64,000 nt of DNA from Piper betle. Lineage: Eukaryota > Streptophyta > Magnoliopsida > Piperales > Piperaceae. The DNA is taken from assembly GCA_033002965.1 (NCBI GenBank), contig JAURVB010014610.1, positions 248,001-312,000 on the forward strand. The letters run 5' to 3'. How positions within the stretch are numbered: the first letter of the stretch is position 1; each line of letters starts with the position of its first letter. Of the stretch, positions 34,628 to 46,553 are shown one piece after another. Under the pieces are notes generated by a model that was not told the DNA's origin, did not search any database, and saw nothing but the letters and a program-made list of their open reading frames with translations. The position numbers and the translations under genes were made by a program.

Positions 34628-37236
34628 TTAAGCTAGCAAATGGCCAGACCCAGCAGCTCTAAGCTCTCCAAATGCGAAACCATGCTTCTTGAAGAACTGA
34701 AACTCATCCACGGAATATCTCTGTGACCTGTTAAACCTAGTCTTTTGCCTAGCTTTAGCAGATTCTGTCATGTTCATATAGCTTGGCTGCCAATGTAGCA
34801 AACAATAGTTCTTCCCTCTGATGACGCTGGAGCGGTCCTGATACTGAGTTGGAAGTGAACACAGAAGAAGACGGAGACCTTTCTGGGTGGTAAAAGTCAG
34901 AGGAAGGAGTTGGAGGGCAGCAAATGGAAGAATTGTTTGAGAGTTGCTCAGTAGAAATCCTCATTGCTCTACATGCTCCATGCTTAGTTTTACCATAATC
35001 TTCACAAGCTTTAGCACAACTATCCTCTTTAAAGCCCTTCTGTTCTTTCATCAATCTCATCTCCCATGTCTTCTTACTTTTTTGCTCCCCATTTCGCACC
35101 CGCGCTCTCCATGGCCCGGGCTCGGGACTGAGCTCGAACAGGCGCCTCCATGCACCCCAGAGAAATGGCAGCCTGCTTCCGGACCTGTTGTCCCCGGAAT
35201 ATGGCTTGAATCTTCACAATTGCCCTCAGTTCTCTGTAAGCTTTTCTAGCCAGCAACAACTTACAATGAACTTTACATTTGTCTGAGCAATCAAAATGGA
35301 ATGCAAAGCTGCTGGTGACTTGTATATAAGCTAATGAGAAAGTTCCTTATTCCTTGAGTTAGCTTTTGGATTAAGAAAGGGCCGTGACATCTATTGCAAA
35401 TCCCTCTTGGGGGCCCAAAGATTTTTTCCCTAACAATTGGTGCCGTCTGTAGGAAGGTGGGTCTTGGTGTTGCCCCGGTTTGCCTTATGGCATGTTGCCA
35501 CTCCAAATTAGAGGTGGTGTTGCCCCGATTTGCCTTATGGCATGTTGCCACTCCAAATTAGAGGTGGTGTTGCCCCGATAGAGTCTCTGCAACCTCACCG
35601 GGACATGTTAAGCTCCGGCATGTGTGAGGTGGAGATGATTTGGGTGGGCATGTGTGGGGTGGATGATTTGGGTGGGCATGTGTGAGGTGGCTCCGACATG
35701 TGTGTGGTGGAGATGATTTGGGTGGCTTGGTCCTCACGTTACGGTTGGATTAGCCAGAATTTGAGTCTCCTGGAACTTCACTGTAACATGTGATCTCCGG
35801 CATCGGCATGTGTGAGGGTGGCTTGGTCCTCACGTTACGGTTGGATTAGCTAGAATTGGAGTCATGCCACTCCAAATTAGAGGTGGTGTTGCCCCCTCAC
35901 GTTATGGTTGGATTAGCTAGAATTGGAGTCTCCTGGAACTTACGGCATGTTGCCACTCCAAATTAGAGGTATGCCACTCCAAATTAGAGGTGGTGTTGCC
36001 CCGGTTTGCCTTATGTTGCCACTCCAAATTAGAGGTATGCCACTCCAAATTAGAGGTGGTGTTGCCCCGGTTTGCCTTATGTTGCCACTCCAAATTAGAG
36101 GTATATCACTCCAAATTAGAGGTGGTGTTGCCCCGGTAGAGTCTCCTGCAACCTCACTGGAACATGTTAAGCTCTGGCATGTGTGAGGTTGAGATGATTT
36201 GGGTGGCTTGGTCTTCACGTTACGGTTGGATTACCCAAAATTGGAGTCTCCTCGAACTTCACTGTGACATGTGATGTCCGGCATCGGCTTGTGTGAGGGT
36301 GGCTTGGTCCTCATGTTACGGTTGGATTAGCTGAATTGGAGTCTCAACGGTTGGATTAGCCAGAACATGTTAAGCTCCGGCATGTGTGAGGTTGAGATGA
36401 TTTGGGTGGCTTGGTCCTCACGTTACGGTTGGATTACCCAAAATTAGAGTCTCCTAGAACTTCACTGTAACATGTGATCTCCGGCATCGGCATGTGTGAG
36501 GGTGGCTTGGTCCTCACGTTACGGTTGGATTAGCCAGAATTGGAGTCTCAATCTGTTGGATTAGCCAGAATTAGAGTCTCCTAGAACTGTAACGTGTGAT
36601 CTCTGGCATGTGTGAGGTGGAGATGATTCGGGTGATCTGATGTGTGACGGGGTGATTTTTGGGTTTATCCCACATCAGTTTTGGGGTGACCGGTAACTTA
36701 TATATAAATCTAATGAGAAAGCCTTATTCCCTGAGCTACGGATTGGTTATAGCCCGTGACACCTATTGTAAGTCCCTATTGGGGGCCCAAAGAGATTTTT
36801 TCCCTAACAGATAATGCAATGAATTGCATAATGCAATGCAACATCAATAAGATTTCATAAAACTATACAATTCAATGAGGTGATAATCAGAAGAAGCCTT
36901 GTGTGACTGACATGTTGTACAAATTGTTTCAATAGACCAAGATGTTCTACCACCGTAGAAGTTTTAGTAAATTGCAGAGAAGTTAGCGTATACCAGAAAA
37001 CTAAGAAAAACGGCTTGAATGCGGACGGCATCCCACTCCCACTGCAAAGCCCTGAAATCCTTCAACGGAGCCCGAACAACTGCAGCCATGGTGCCACTGA
37101 AAGGACCGCTCGCCGACGAACAAGTCGTCGAAGCATCCGACGCATTCGACTGCTCTGTTTTAGAGCCCCTCACCCGAGAAAAAGTTCTCCAAAGCTTCCA
37201 TATCGTCTTCCCTCTCCCAACATACTTCTCCTGCAC
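34628..37236 (-). CDS. IQ67-domain calmodulin-binding protein (IQD family), frame broken
   Basis: The exon at 37236-36994 reads AAVVRAPLKDFRALQWEWDA then VRIQAVFLSFL and ends at a GT donor exactly where IQD genes have the conserved intron. The next exon starts near 35259: ARKAYRELRAIVKIQAIFRG, then QQVRKQAAISLGCMEAPVRA. Together these are the IQ67 domain. A Ser/Pro-rich segment follows to about 34790, and the end QPSYMNMTESAKARQK is the DUF4005-type IQD C-terminal motif, stopping at 34628. IQDs are basic scaffolds binding calmodulin and microtubules. The reading shifts frame twice (near 35105-35115 and 34785-34793). A splice acceptor near 34788 could explain the second. No ATG opens the first exon in frame, so the true start is missing or lies in an upstream exon (an ATG frame at 37356 would need a 45-base intron, too short). 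By neighbourhood it may be the IQD6 counterpart. Confidence 0.75.
35312..36810 (+). mobile_element. TRIM-like LTR element with tandemly expanded interior, in the IQD intron
   Basis: The right LTR (about 36652-36810) and a 5'-shortened left LTR (about 35312-35435) match each other and the LTRs at 15616-16471 (cttat.tataa.ctaatgagaaa, ccttattcc.tgag, gggggccca). Both end CCCTAACA. After the left LTR comes attggtgccgtctgtagga, a primer-site type seen in Tat/Ogre-like plant elements and different from the one at 16084. The interior (35440-36640) is a nested array of a few words: 'ccactccaaattagaggt', 'gttgccccggtttgcc', 'cctcacgttacggttggatta', 'cggcatgtgtgaggt'. No coding region. No target duplication could be fixed because the left end is truncated. 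Confidence 0.65.
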
Positions 37237-37561
37237 CTAAAAAACACCAAAAAATTCAACAAACATGACTCATAACCATACCCAGAAGACAAAACAGAGT
37301 TGAGAGAAATTTGAACTCTTAACAGTGTGAGGCTTCTCTGTTCTTGTGCCCCCCATTTCTTTTGGAAAGATGGGAATTGGGACGAGTGGTTGGAGGGAAG
37401 GCGAGGAGGGAAACATATGTGGGGAGGGAGAGAGGTCATGGTACGATGATAATATGCAAGAACAGGAATAGCTTTGAGGTTGCTTTTATGGAATCACAGT
37501 GATTTAATGAGTGGAGAATTCCAAAGACGGAAGGTGCTACTGCCACCGATGACTGACGCGG

Positions 37562-37605
37562 TGACGTGTCAAGGCGATGACTCAGCTTAATGCGCTGACG
37601 TGTCA
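37562..37605. promoter_or_regulatory. Cluster of bZIP-type motifs upstream of the IQD gene
   Basis: TGACGTGTCA occurs at 37562-37571 and again at 37596-37605, with TGACTCA at 37578-37584 between them. These are classical bZIP recognition forms. They lie about 330 bases 5' of the first mapped IQD exon. Function is inferred from motif density alone. Confidence 0.4.
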
Positions 37606-39543
37606 GCTCCCTGACGGAAGGAAAGATGGAGTGGCACCGAAAAAATACTGTTTCTATACCCTATGTAGAAAACATGTATTAATTTTGTTACTTTTTGTCA
37701 CGCCTAAAATCGTGAATAAATAATATTTTTATCATCTAATCTTTTACTACTCTATTTTTCTCGGGAATTTTATAATATATTTTAAATTTATTGATTTGTA
37801 AAAACTATTTTAATTTTTGTAGTGAATCGTAGAGATGGCAAGACAGGTCGCAAAGAGGGAGAGGTGGCAGTTCGATGGCAACAGCAACGCCGTCGATGGG
37901 AACACAGAGAAAAGAAGAAGAAAACATAGGAGCTAGGGTTATCCTAGTTGGCCTTATGGATGACGTGGCCTGAAAATATTTCCTTTTTTTATTATTTAAT
38001 TTATAACTTTTTGACTTCTTTTTTTAATATACAAATTCTAATGGATTGGTTTAGGCTTCATTAGTCATCTTTAATTATGGTATGTTTCTCTTTTAAAAGT
38101 TTTATGTTTGCAAGCATTTGATTTTGCTAAGTGCAAACATTTTAATGTAGTTAAGTGCAGACAGCATAGATGAGTGGAAATATTTGGAGTTGAATTGTTC
38201 TTAATGAAATTTAGGTTATGGATTTACATACATTTTTAAATGAATGGAAGGAATATGAGGCTCATGTAGTTGTAATCGTTTAATTTGGTTGACTTTTTAT
38301 AGCTTTATCCACATTGGTTTTCCAAATTTTCAACCAAATATTAAGTGGATCATAAATCTAATGTTCATGTATAAATGTTGGCCATGATTTTTTTTTTTGA
38401 ACCATATATGTGTCATCTTAACCGCTATCTCAATAACATTGACATGATTCATATTGGCATATTCTTATGCTCTGCTTTCATGCATCTTTCCCTGTTTCTA
38501 TTCCTTAACTCTGCACTTGGTATATTGATGTCAATGAAGAGGACGGCACAGACCTTGGAGTTAGGGAAGCCAGACATAAATTAGGAAGATGTTACCTCTC
38601 TGAACTCTGAGGTTTGTGTGCAAGTCTACAGAACACGGTTTAGTTTTGAAGAATGCATGGAAGATTCTAATTCCACATGCATATATGTGTGCAAGAGGAC
38701 AATATTTGTTCTAACCGACGTTTTGCTTTTTTTCTTTTCCTTTTTTATATCAAGAAACAAGAGATTCAACGTGGGCAAGTCCTGGCTCTCTTTTTATATC
38801 AAGAAACAAGAGATTAATTTATCTTGCACTTATCAACATGGGCACCCTTGGTTCTTTACAGACATTCAATTCCACAGTCAATATTTCACAACTCTTTCAA
38901 GAAATGGTGGCTAAACTTTCAGTTTCTTTATGCACAAGTGGGATTCAAGGTTTGCTCCTCGTGCTTTACACACACACATATATATATATATGCATGCAGC
39001 CAAATGGTAGTACCCAAATTGTACATAATCAACCGATAAGCTTGACCAGGCAATTAAGTGGGAGTAGTTGAAGTATTCTGACAAGAATTTGTCTTGCCAA
39101 ACTAAGTTTTAGCTGTTTCGCATTCCTCATTAAACTAACGAAGAATGATTTAGCAAACATTTGTTGAAGCTAGCTCTTTGACAATGGTCTTTGAAGGAAA
39201 CAGGGAAAAATAAAATAAAAGAATCATTTATTCCATATAAGAATTTGACAAATGGAGTGTTTAACATGATAAAAAATGTTAACACAACTCCAATGAATAC
39301 AATATAACAATGATACATACGAAGGATAAAAAACCCTTCAAAGAACAGAAAAATGAATAAACCAGTCAACCAGTATGAAGAATTCACAAGAAATTTTCAA
39401 CTGTGCCCACAAGAGAAAAATTGAGGGGCACAAGTAGAAAATAAATCTTCTCGGATCAAACAAAAAACTGATCCAGTTTGATGTCAGATTCTAAGCTGCA
39501 CCAGAGAAAATTATCCGATCAAGAAGTGCAGAAAATATGTGGC
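37606..39543. other. Intergenic DNA between IQD and IQM
   Basis: 37630-38350 is AT-rich. Short frames at 38375-39071 show no known domain; a TA/CA microsatellite lies near 38970-38992. Sequence next to 39543 is probably the IQM 3' UTR. Confidence 0.4.
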
Positions 39544-42053
39544 CTAAGCATTTTGAGGAGCAACCATCCTAGGACTTGGGAGCCCCATGCAAGCTAGCCT
39601 AGGTGAAACTCTAACTTTGATGTTTCCACGGGGTGAAGGAATTGGTGCATAACGAGGTGTTGGGACCAATCTTGGTGATAGATTTACAGTCTCCATGGCT
39701 CTCAATTGAAGATCACTTGGATAGTCCCTTACACATCCAATCCTGGGGCCAACACCAGTAGTCCATTTGCATGATAATGGCCTTCCTAACTCAAACTTTG
39801 TTCTTCCTTCTTTGCATCTTACTATCTCCTCTTTATCATCTTGCATGTTTGGAGTGGCGTTAGTAGTAGATTTCTCTGCATTAGCCATGGCTAAGATTGA
39901 TTTGCCTTGATGGGTTTCTGTAGAACTTGTCATCACATTGCCTCTAAGAGGGCATTGCCCTTTGGCCATGATTGAGGGCAAGTCATCATCAGTTGCACAT
40001 CTCTGAGATCAGAAAATGAATTGGGTTTTTAGGAAAAAGATGTTATAGGAAAAGCTGAGCAAGTTTTATTTAATTTGTTATGACGGATAGAGTTATTCAC
40101 CTTGACATTGGTCAGGTTTACATTCTGCTCTTGAAGAAAGCTAATAAATTCACTGAAGCTTTCTTCAGTAGGATGATAATGCCCACTGTAAGGCCATATA
40201 GCCTGCATGATCAGATTCACACAGACTTATCCATAAACTTAATCAATAACTATTAATCAACAAGGTGTACATCATGCAGTAAAATCATACCTTGAGAGTT
40301 CCCCACTCTGCCACAAGCCTCCCAGATGCTGTTGTAGCTGCTCCAGAGAGAAAACTAGAGTGTTGGAAAGAACCTTTTTCTTCTGCAGATTTGCCGAGCA
40401 TCAAAAGTTACCAAGTTAGCATATAATGGCTATTCAGAAGCTACTAAAAAGAAAAAGAAACAAGTTTGCTATCTGGGATTTGATGTCTCTTGAGAAGTAC
40501 AAAGCAGAAACAAATTGAAATCTACTTTTAACAGTCACCACCTGCCCCACATAGAGTTTTCTTGATGTGCTTAAAACAAAGATCCACTTGCACCCTTCGT
40601 TTGTATTTACAAGTTGCCGGCTTTGCTTGTAAACAAGCCTCCCGTCTTTCACAGTCACTTCATATGCTTCCCTCTCCTTCTGAAGTAATTAGAAAAAAAA
40701 AGATTAGCCATAGAACTACAAAGGGAAGGAATTAACTTGCCAGTTGTCATATGTGATAAAAGTCGATTCTTATTCGTGAAAACTTACCGGGCCAAGATAT
40801 TGGATGCATTGACGTTGAAGATTACTCCTTGGGCATCTTTCAAGATTGACTTCTTTGCCATCACCCAAGTCCAACCTAGAGTCAAGATATCAACATGAGA
40901 AATCTATGTGATCTACAAGAAGTGAAAAAGAAAACCAATTTCAAGAAAAATATAATTACCAGTAAAAGAATGGCTGGCAGCTCTCACTGACAAACCAAAC
41001 ATCATAGTATAAGTGTAGATTATGCCCATAACGATGCCTTGGATCAATCTGAAATTCAAATTCATAAATTTTGAATGTAAAAGCTAGTTTACCTCACAAA
41101 AATACATAATTAAATTTTCAAGAAGAATGAACTTATCATAAACAATGCTTTGTGAAAAAAAGAAGAAAACAATGAGAAAGTACAACTTACAGCTTCAAGC
41201 CAATGTTGCAAAGCTAGCTTTTGAGCCTTCTGATCCTTCGACAAACCCTTACCAACCTGTAAAATTTCCAAAAATCAACTTTCAACCAAACTCATAGCTA
41301 TACAAAGATAACCAATTCCAATAGATGCTGAAGCAAAATTACCTTGGCAGCCCTTGTTCTAGCTCTAGCCCACCTTGAAGCAACACTCTCTGGTTTGCCA
41401 ATGTCAAAAAATGAGACCGAGCATCGTTTGAGAGCAGCAGAATCCAAGGCCTTCCACCTACAGAATGTATAATTCGTTTCAATTAAGTGATACATCAAAG
41501 TAACAAAAGAGAAAACACATGAAAATATCTGAGTGACCAACCATAGCTCCTCAACAACAACTGCACAATCAGCAAGATTTCTTCTAGTCCTGTAGCTCTT
41601 GTAAACCTTTTGCAGCTTAACTGCAGCAGCATCAAGCTCCTTCAAAGGCCTAGGTGAATCTATCACCACTCTTGGAGAAAAAATTTCCCTAACTCTCTTG
41701 GGTGGCTGTATAGTGAGGGCTCCATGATTGTCTGAGCTCCTAATTTCTATTGTAGAATCCCCTTCTTCATCCCCCAAACCTTTGAATGAAACGGTTGTTT
41801 GAAGTGTAACAGTTCCAGACGTCCATTCCTTGCAGCTTAACGACTCCTCAATCACCAATGTTCTTGATCCATCCTTGGACACGGCCTCAGAATCCTTCTT
41901 AAAGCTAACTGATCTCAAGGTGGTCTTTGCGTTTTGGCCACCAAAGCTCAAGGGCTTTACAGTGACAGTGTAGGCACGCTCTTTAGGAATCAAACTCTTG
42001 GCCTTGTGAATGTATTCCCAAGAAGAAAGAACTCTGGAGAATAAAACTCCCAT
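39544..42053 (-). CDS. IQM family calmodulin-binding protein
   Basis: Nine exons: 42053-41542, 41457-41343, 41256-41191, 41048-40960, 40875-40788, 40679-40542, 40382-40291, 40202-40101, 40002-39544. The start [15 protein letters not shown] and the order of blocks are typical of IQM. The IQ motif is [19 protein letters not shown] (near residue 145). It is followed by [88 protein letters not shown] and the late [16 protein letters not shown]. IQMs bind calmodulin without calcium and act in stress and stomatal responses. At the start of exon 7 the frame fails by one base in a run of five T on the plus strand (40375-40379). Six would restore the expected KKKG and give 553 residues. The rest joins perfectly. 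By neighbourhood it may be the IQM4 counterpart. Confidence 0.92.
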
Positions 42054-42789
42054 CAAACGGGTTTTCTCACTTCTAAAAATCACACAAGCTATTCTAGCTA
42101 TAATATGTGTGTTTTCCACCTTGCCCACAAGGCAGTGAAACTTGAATGATCTTCTCAACCTGCCATCAGCAAGCAGTATATAAGCAATCACAGGTCAAAA
42201 GAAACAGGTATTTTCCCATGAAATCCAGGAAGAAAGATCACTGCACCTTCCAACAGGGAAGAACGAATTCAGCACAAGATCATATTGGTAAGGAGGGACA
42301 CAGACGTATACGGGCTCTTGGAATGGATGTGGAGAATTAGACCAGCTGCGGACAGAATGAGAAAAAGGATATGGGAGGATATGCAACAGAGTTGTTTAAT
42401 GGGACGGCAGCACGAGGAGTTGAAAAGCTTGAAGCATTTCAAGCTAAAAAAGCAGGTTGGTATTGGAAGATGGTGGAGCAGCCAGTGTGGGAGGAGTATG
42501 AGGAGACCTTTCTGGGTTATTTCCTGCAATGGTAGAAAAGAGCAAATCGTTGTGTCCGCGTCAATAACTCCCGCGGCTGTGTAGCTTCCGGCCTCCACCT
42601 CATCGTAGGATATTGGAAATGGGTTTTGGACAGAGTTTTTTAGAATTTTTTATAGAGGGAAATGTTTTTGATCTTATCTCAGGGTGGAATATCTGTTATA
42701 ATTATTATAAAAAATAAAAAATTATATTATAATAATAGAACTGTTCACTTATCTTATAAAATTTTGAAATTTTTTTAATAATTTAATTA
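42054..42789 (-). other. Presumed 5' leader and promoter of IQM
   Basis: 42054-42200 continues open upstream of the IQM ATG without similarity to IQM proteins. 42200-42600 is balanced in base composition and may be leader exon sequence. Plus-strand frame 42285-42584 has no known domain. Confidence 0.35.
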
Positions 42790-43150
42790 GGCCAAGGAGA
42801 TCTAACCTGGGCCCGCTAAATTCGCCCTACCTCAAACTTTTTTTTTAATAAAGGGATAGCTACGCCAACCTTGGAGCACTCAAATTTGGCCCTCTTAGGC
42901 CTTAGGCCTTGGTTCGGGCCTCAAGGCCGCAAGATCTAGTTGCCTCTTGCCCATGCACAACCATCTTCTTTGAAAAAAAATCTTTTAATATTTTTTAAGT
43001 TTATCAAATTAAGCTTATTTTAATTTTTAAATAAGGGGTATTTTAAATAATTTATATTTTCCTTTTTTGGGTGATTTGGCTTGATTTTCATGTTACTCAA
43101 TAATATCACAAAAATATTCTCTTTTTTTGGTTGAAAACCTTATTATTTAT
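42790..43150. repeat. Interspersed repeat, copy 1
   Basis: A GC-richer head (ggcctcaaggccgc) is followed by an AT-rich body that aligns with 43630-43770 (att.atattt..ct, ttt.tgattttc.tgt, caatat..aaaaa..ttctct). It appears to be a partial copy of the family seen whole at 43470-44005. Confidence 0.5.
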
Positions 43151-43469
43151 TAGATATTCAAAAAAAAATTTAAGAGTAAACGTCTATTGTAAGGTCTCAG
43201 CAAATAGTATTTGGGCACATATTAAATCCATTCAATGACAATTTTGCAAATTCAATAAATAATAGATGTCATTACTTATACAAATCTTACTGTTGATTCG
43301 GTCTTATAACCTTTATATTATAATTCATTTTTAATATTATTTGGTGAAATTAAGATTAATTATTAGAAAATAAAAATATTTTTGTAGAATAATATAATTT
43401 CCTTCTAAAATGATCTATTTTTTAAAAAATATATTTTTTCAACATGGTCGATCGATATGTTAGCGACGT

Positions 43470-43572
43470 AGCTACTATTGCCCTGAGCCTCAGGGCATTT
43501 GAATCTACCTGCCCCAAGCCTCGAGCGGTTGGATTGGCCACCTGTGGGCACAGGGGGCGAAGACCACCCCCG

Positions 43573-43626
<54 letters not shown>

Positions 43627-44005
43627 TTTATAGTTATATTTTGTTTATTTAATTTTCAAGTGAGGTTAATTTAGACAATTCATATTTTTTCCTGATTTTC
43701 TTGTAATTAGGTCTAGTTTTCTTATGATTTAGCAATATAAAAAAAGTTCTCTTTTTTGAAAAAAATGCTATTTGTGAGGGTTTATATTAGAGTTTTTCAT
43801 TAGAAAAAGGATAATATTTTTTGATATTATCAAGTGGTAAAAAAATCAGGCCTAATTACCATAAAATGAGAAAATATAAATTGTCTAGTTACTTAAAAAA
43901 TTAAGCAAATTTAATCAAAAATAAATAAAAATAAAAAATAAATTAGGTAGGGATGCGGGGCGGCCACCACCGTTGGCCTTAGCATAGGCATAACTACTTT
44001 AAGAG
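43470..44005. mobile_element. Fold-back repeat element containing a (TA)n tract
   Basis: The left arm at about 43650-43765 (tagacaattcatattt, gtaattaggtctagtttt) pairs with the reverse complement of the right arm at about 43815-43925 (tagacaatttatattt, gtaattaggcctgattttt). GC-richer ends (gccacctgtgggcaca left, gcggccaccaccg right) lie outside the arms. There is no coding frame. It is a fold-back or MITE-type element. Confidence 0.6.
43575..43622. repeat. (TA)n microsatellite
   Basis: About 23 TA dinucleotides lie inside the fold-back element. Confidence 0.95.
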
Positions 44006-45150
44006 ATGGCCCAACCGCTGCATTGTTATTATAATAAAAAATTCCATCTTTTAGTAATTAGTTTTCGTTCTCCCCCACACGGTAATATTAAAAACTATTG
44101 TTTTGCAAAAAACTCTTTATATTATTCGAAAATTTTCACCTTGACATTGTATAAAATTACCCCTCATTCAATATTATAAAAATAAATTAACCATTTTTCG
44201 TAAAAATATTTTATCAAAATATTTATTTGTTTCAATATGATTATATGGATGATATTTCTTTTTTGAAAAATTGTTTTTAACTAATTATTATTATCAAAAC
44301 TTTTATTCCAACATAGATTACACTAAGTCTTGATAAATTAAACCGGGCTACCTTAAGTTCATTTTAAATTGTTCTCTTAAATTTACCTCTTTTTAAGTCC
44401 CAGTCATTCCCATTTTTTTACCATTTCCTTCTATGTGATTCTAAATAAATTCTAAAACTGAATCTTTACCCACTCTTATTAATGAAAGAGAAATGAGAGT
44501 GGTGTTGTATTGAAAAGTAGAAAGTAGAAGATTCACCTAATTAAACTATATTAAAATATAAATAGTATAGTATTATAATTAGTTTTTATTTAGTTAAATT
44601 TTATATCTAAAATCAGAGTGCATTGTCTTCTTATTTGAAATAAAATCAAACTCTACTTGCCTCTAATATAGGTTGTGCATAGCGTATCGCATTAATATTA
44701 ATATTAATCAAAGGGTAGCCCAAATCTATCTCCTTATTTGTCTCTGGCGTTGACATTTGTCCTCCAAGTCAGCATTGACATTTGTCCTCCAAGTCAGCAT
44801 TGACATTAGTAAGTAAAATGAGTACCCGTCGAAATCCAACCGTTCACATCCACCTTGGTAATTCTTATTTAAATATCCAATAAGCTTTTGATATGATGTT
44901 TTTATTTCATAGCAATATGATGTTGAAATCTGTATCTGTTAACAAGTCGAGAATTTCAGATTCACCTGCTAAGTTAGATGCCGATGACAGAAACGCAGAA
45001 GAGTATTTTGTTAGTTGTCACAAAATCTAGCGAGTGACTGGGCTGTGACAGCCTTGCAAGCCAGCCAATCTCAGCTTTTGCCACCTTGCTTCATTCCCCC
45101 CAATTGAACAACCCACCCTTCTTCCGCACCACCAACCCTTCCTCTCTTTC
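44006..45150. other. Intergenic DNA and presumed promoter of the 45222 gene
   Basis: AT-rich. A 28-bp unit (tgacatttgtcctccaagtc) is tandemly duplicated at about 44752-44810. TATAAATATATAAATA near 45152-45168 is a good TATA box for the downstream gene. Confidence 0.5.
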
Positions 45151-45221
45151 ATATAAATATATAAATAAACTCTGCCGAAACTCTCGTCTGACTTGAAGGG
45201 GGCGTGGGATTTCATCAATCA

Positions 45222-46553
45222 ATGGACGAGCCACCGAAACCAGGTCTGTCTGCGATTATTAATCATGGGTTTTGTTCTATAATTGCCATCCTCTTATATG
45301 CTTATTGTTCTTGGTGTATGTAAATCAAGAAAAATTTGATTTCTGTTTCTGGGTTTTATTGTGTTTCGATCACTTTTTGTTTGCCCGCCTGCTATTTCTA
45401 ATGACCTGCACTTACCCTTTCATATCTCTGATTAGCTTTCTTATTTGGTTAATTTTGTGTTTAAGGGGGACATCGCATACACCGATTCAATCTGCGTTTT
45501 AAGAAGCGTAAATAATTGTATTGCTTTAGGCTATTCTTTTGTTGTTTTTTGTTTACTTGGTACGTGGCAGTTTGATGGTAGCGATTCTATCCAAATTGTT
45601 TGTTTGTCTGGGCATTTGGACGATGGTCGTGCTACACAGTAATGGTTCCAATTCTAAGGTATATTAGTGTAAAATGTTGTTAAGCAAGAAAATGTCTTAT
45701 AACTAGGAATGAACAAACTTTTCTTAGCTATGTTTTTAAGCACCAGATAATTTATGTCTCCTCCATGGATTATTTTCAAACTATAGAATAGAACTTTCCA
45801 TTATGTTAGAAATACAAGAAGGGGCATGATTTAGTTTAACTACATGTAAAGAAAAGATTTACCTCTTATTTTTGTGCTATTTGCAATCATTTTCAGTAGA
45901 ATCTACGTTGCCACTATTTGAGATGTCATTTTATCTGTCTCCTACTTCGGTTATGCTCATCAAATCTATTTGGCAAAGGCAAATTGGTAGCTTTTTTACA
46001 TGAACGTAACAGCTATTTGTTCATGCGAATCATGACAAATGATTATTATAATTAAACTGCGGCAACGCCTAATCAAAACTCTAAGAAAGCTTTTGTCTAT
46101 GAGTAAATATTCTCAAAACAAATGGATTCCTTGTGTTTGTATTTTTCTCATATACATATTTGTTACTACAAATCAGAGGTTGATGCTAAGGCATCATCCA
46201 GTCCACTAGAAGTGGCCAAGGAAGAAACTGAGGGAAAAAGCTCTAGTCAGGAGGAAACAACCAAGGAAGAATCTGAAGTGAAGGCACCAAATCTCCTAGA
46301 AAGAGCCAAGGAAGAAGTTGAGGCAATTATGCAGAGAGAACATGAGGCCAAAAGTGACATAGATGAAAATACCTCTGCTGAAGATGTGAAGGCTCCAAAC
46401 CTCATCGAACGGGCCAGAGAAGAAGTCGAGGCCCTCGTCGAAACCATTCACCCAAAGGCTTCTGATCAGAGTTCCTCTTCCAAGAAGGAAGGTGGGCTGT
46501 TCTCATTCTTGGGAGGCTGGCTTAAGAAGGCCTGCTCACCACGGGACAAGTGA
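45222..46553 (+). CDS. Small acidic plant protein with repeated APNLxERAxEEVEA motif
   Basis: Two exons, 45222-45243 and 46177-46553, join in frame (MDEPPKP, then EVDAKASSS) to 132 residues. The protein is Glu/Lys-rich and probably helical. The motif KAPNL(L/I)ERA(K/R)EEVEA occurs twice, and the C-terminus is GGLFSFLGGWLKKACSPRDK. I recognise the general type (conserved plant proteins of unknown role starting MDEPPK) but know no function. The start is chosen because the ATG sits ~60 bases after a strong TATA box and matches that family's opening. An extra small exon inside the 933-bp intron cannot be excluded. No membrane segment or targeting peptide is evident. Confidence 0.75.

Noticed and set aside
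35923..36186. Repetitive LPLQIRGMPLQIRGG-type open frame
   Set aside because: It is translation of the TRIM minisatellite; the repeat period keeps the frame open without coding function.
35440..36640. Possible CRISPR-like array
   Set aside because: Repeats are direct and nested with no unique spacers of constant length, the context is a plant nuclear intron, and no cas genes exist.
42285..42584. Plus-strand frame of 99 codons upstream of IQM
   Set aside because: No domain, opposite to IQM, and the start codon offered is not ATG. Leader sequence of IQM explains the base composition better.
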